In this document: piece by piece, positions 6,242-7,217 of the stretch
Layout of the letters: each line of letters starts with the position of its first letter
How positions within the stretch are numbered: the stretch's first letter is position 1
Assembly (NCBI GenBank): GCA_016765335.1
Contig: JAESQE010000113.1
Location: 1-7,217 of the forward strand
Source of the DNA: Planctomycetaceae bacterium
GTDB lineage: Bacteria > Planctomycetota > Planctomycetia > Planctomycetales > Planctomycetaceae
DNA length: 7,217 nt
Direction: 5' to 3'
Made by a program: the position numbers and the translations under genes
Notes under the pieces: model-generated
The model's database searches: none
What the model was told of the DNA's origin: nothing
What the model saw: only the letters and a program-made list of their open reading frames with translations

Positions 6242-7217
6242 ATGTCTTTATCCTCTTCAGCCCCGAAGCCTCCCAAAGTCCTCTCGGTAATTCCGCCGAT
6301 GACACAGTTGAATACTCCGTATCCATCGACTGCGTACCTGACAGGATTTCTGCGATCACAAGGCGTTGATGCTGTTCAGGAAGACTTGGCGTTGGCGCTT
6401 GTTCTCAGACTGCTCTCATCAACCGGACTCCAATCGATTCATGATCAGATAGAAAGAGATTCTAAAACAGAACAGTCTCAGATTGTCATCAGTTTCCGCG
6501 AACAATTCGAGCATTACCTGACAACGATAGATCATGTCATTTCGTTTTTGCAGGGGCGTGACTCCACATTAGCAAATCGTATTTGCACTCGCACGTACTT
6601 GCCTGAAGGTGCTCGTTTTGATGCGTTGGATAATTATGTAGACGAGGACGAAGAACAAGGCGATTCGTTGGACTGGGCGTTCGGTGCATTGGGGATGCAA
6701 GATCGAGCCAGGCATTTATGCACTTTGTATCTGAGTGATTTGGCTGATGTCCTTCGAGATGCGATTGATCCACGTTTTGAATTTGTGCGGTATGCAGAAT
6801 CCCTGGCAGCGAGCCAGCCGACATTCGATCCGATTGCGAATGCATTGTCTGCACCTGCGAATTTAGTCGATATCAACCTGCAAGATCTCACGCTGGCCTC
6901 CATCAAACGGCATCAGCCGGATATCGTTTTGATTTCTGTGCCGTTTCCGGGATGCGTGTATGCAGCTTTTCGAATTGCACAGGTAATTAAGGCCAAATAC
7001 CCTTCTATCATCACTGCGATGGGAGGCGGTTTTGTTAATACGGAGTTACGCGAAATCACCGATCCTCGCGTGTTCGACTATTTCGATTACATCACTTTAG
7101 ATGATGGCGAACGACCATTGTTGGCATTACTTGATCATCTAGCTGGTACGCGACCACAACAGCAACTTGTGCGGACTTTTGTGCGAACTGGCAGTCCACC
7201 GACGGTACAATACATCA
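6242..7217 (+). CDS. B12-binding, probable radical SAM protein (3' end outside the window)
   Basis: The frame runs open for 325 codons to the right edge. Residues 12-50 give the first strand and helix of a cobalamin-binding Rossmann domain (KVLSVIPP, then a TAYLTGFLRSQGVDAVQEDL helix). Residues 225-300 give the rest: PDIVLISVPFPG, AAFRIAQVIKAKYPSIITAMGGGF, then DYITLDDGERPLLALLDHL. That order is typical of the N-terminal domain of B12-dependent radical SAM enzymes, but the classic D-x-H-x-x-G cobalamin motif is absent, as in many members. Between the halves lies a mostly helical insertion of about 170 residues (51-220). The CxxxCxxC cluster motif would lie beyond the window, so the radical SAM call is inferred. 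ATG 6242 has no clear ribosome site but is the only in-frame ATG after the stop at 6143, and residues 12-19 are needed for the first strand. The substrate is unknown. Confidence 0.75.
   Translation, partial: MSLSSSAPKPPKVLSVIPPMTQLNTPYPSTAYLTGFLRSQGVDAVQEDLALALVLRLLSSTGLQSIHDQIERDSKTEQSQIVISFREQFEHYLTTIDHVISFLQGRDSTLANRICTRTYLPEGARFDALDNYVDEDEEQGDSLDWAFGALGMQDRARHLCTLYLSDLADVLRDAIDPRFEFVRYAESLAASQPTFDPIANALSAPANLVDINLQDLTLASIKRHQPDIVLISVPFPGCVYAAFRIAQVIKAKYPSIITAMGGGFVNTELREITDPRVFDYFDYITLDDGERPLLALLDHLAGTRPQQQLVRTFVRTGSPPTVQYI

Noticed and set aside
6634..6906. Minus-strand frames within the B12-binding protein gene
   Set aside because: The plus-strand frame is continuous from 6242 to the edge and shows recognisable domain features; the others are shadows.

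Overview
This window looks like a chromosomal segment from a member of the Planctomycetota (a Gimesia/Rubinisphaera-type genome is my best guess). The inference rests on moderate base composition, spacers of 300-500 bases or more, small lipoproteins and zinc-ribbon membrane proteins of unknown function, and short palindromic repeats of the kind I associate with that phylum. The assignment is by recognition, not by a search.

Layout, left to right. Bases 2-2418 carry two rightward genes 80 bases apart. The first is the 3' part of an ABC exporter half-transporter that begins outside the window. The second is a complete 315-residue alpha-toroid protein of the prenyltransferase/squalene-cyclase repeat family, whose zinc-ligand positions look degenerate. 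Bases 2419-2850 hold REP-like palindromes of two families and a probable leftward small gene of 79 codons that reads through both families. A perfect extended -10 box lies about 95 bases upstream of that gene. Bases 3224-4219 hold a leftward pair: a zinc-ribbon protein with two membrane helices, followed 60 bases later by a 98-residue lipoprotein. Bases 4220-4565 are non-coding with a strong hairpin. Bases 4566-5735 encode a leftward MsrA-MsrB fusion with a lipoprotein signal and a second, well-placed internal start. Bases 5736-6241 are a divergent intergenic region with an extended -10 box facing msrAB and a C/G-rich hairpin before the next gene. From 6242 to the right edge runs the start of a B12-binding, probable radical SAM protein; its iron-sulfur cluster part lies beyond the window.

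Functional picture. MsrAB repairs oxidised methionines, probably on the outer face of a membrane and perhaps also in the cytosol. The ABC transporter and the prenyltransferase-like protein may form an operon, but nothing in the sequence names a shared substrate. The zinc-ribbon/lipoprotein pair may act together at the membrane. I see no CRISPR array, tRNA, rRNA, integrase or transposase gene. The least expected features are the lost zinc ligands in the toroid protein, the likely dual start of msrAB, the small gene that reads through repeat palindromes, and the split B12 domain with an insertion of about 170 residues.
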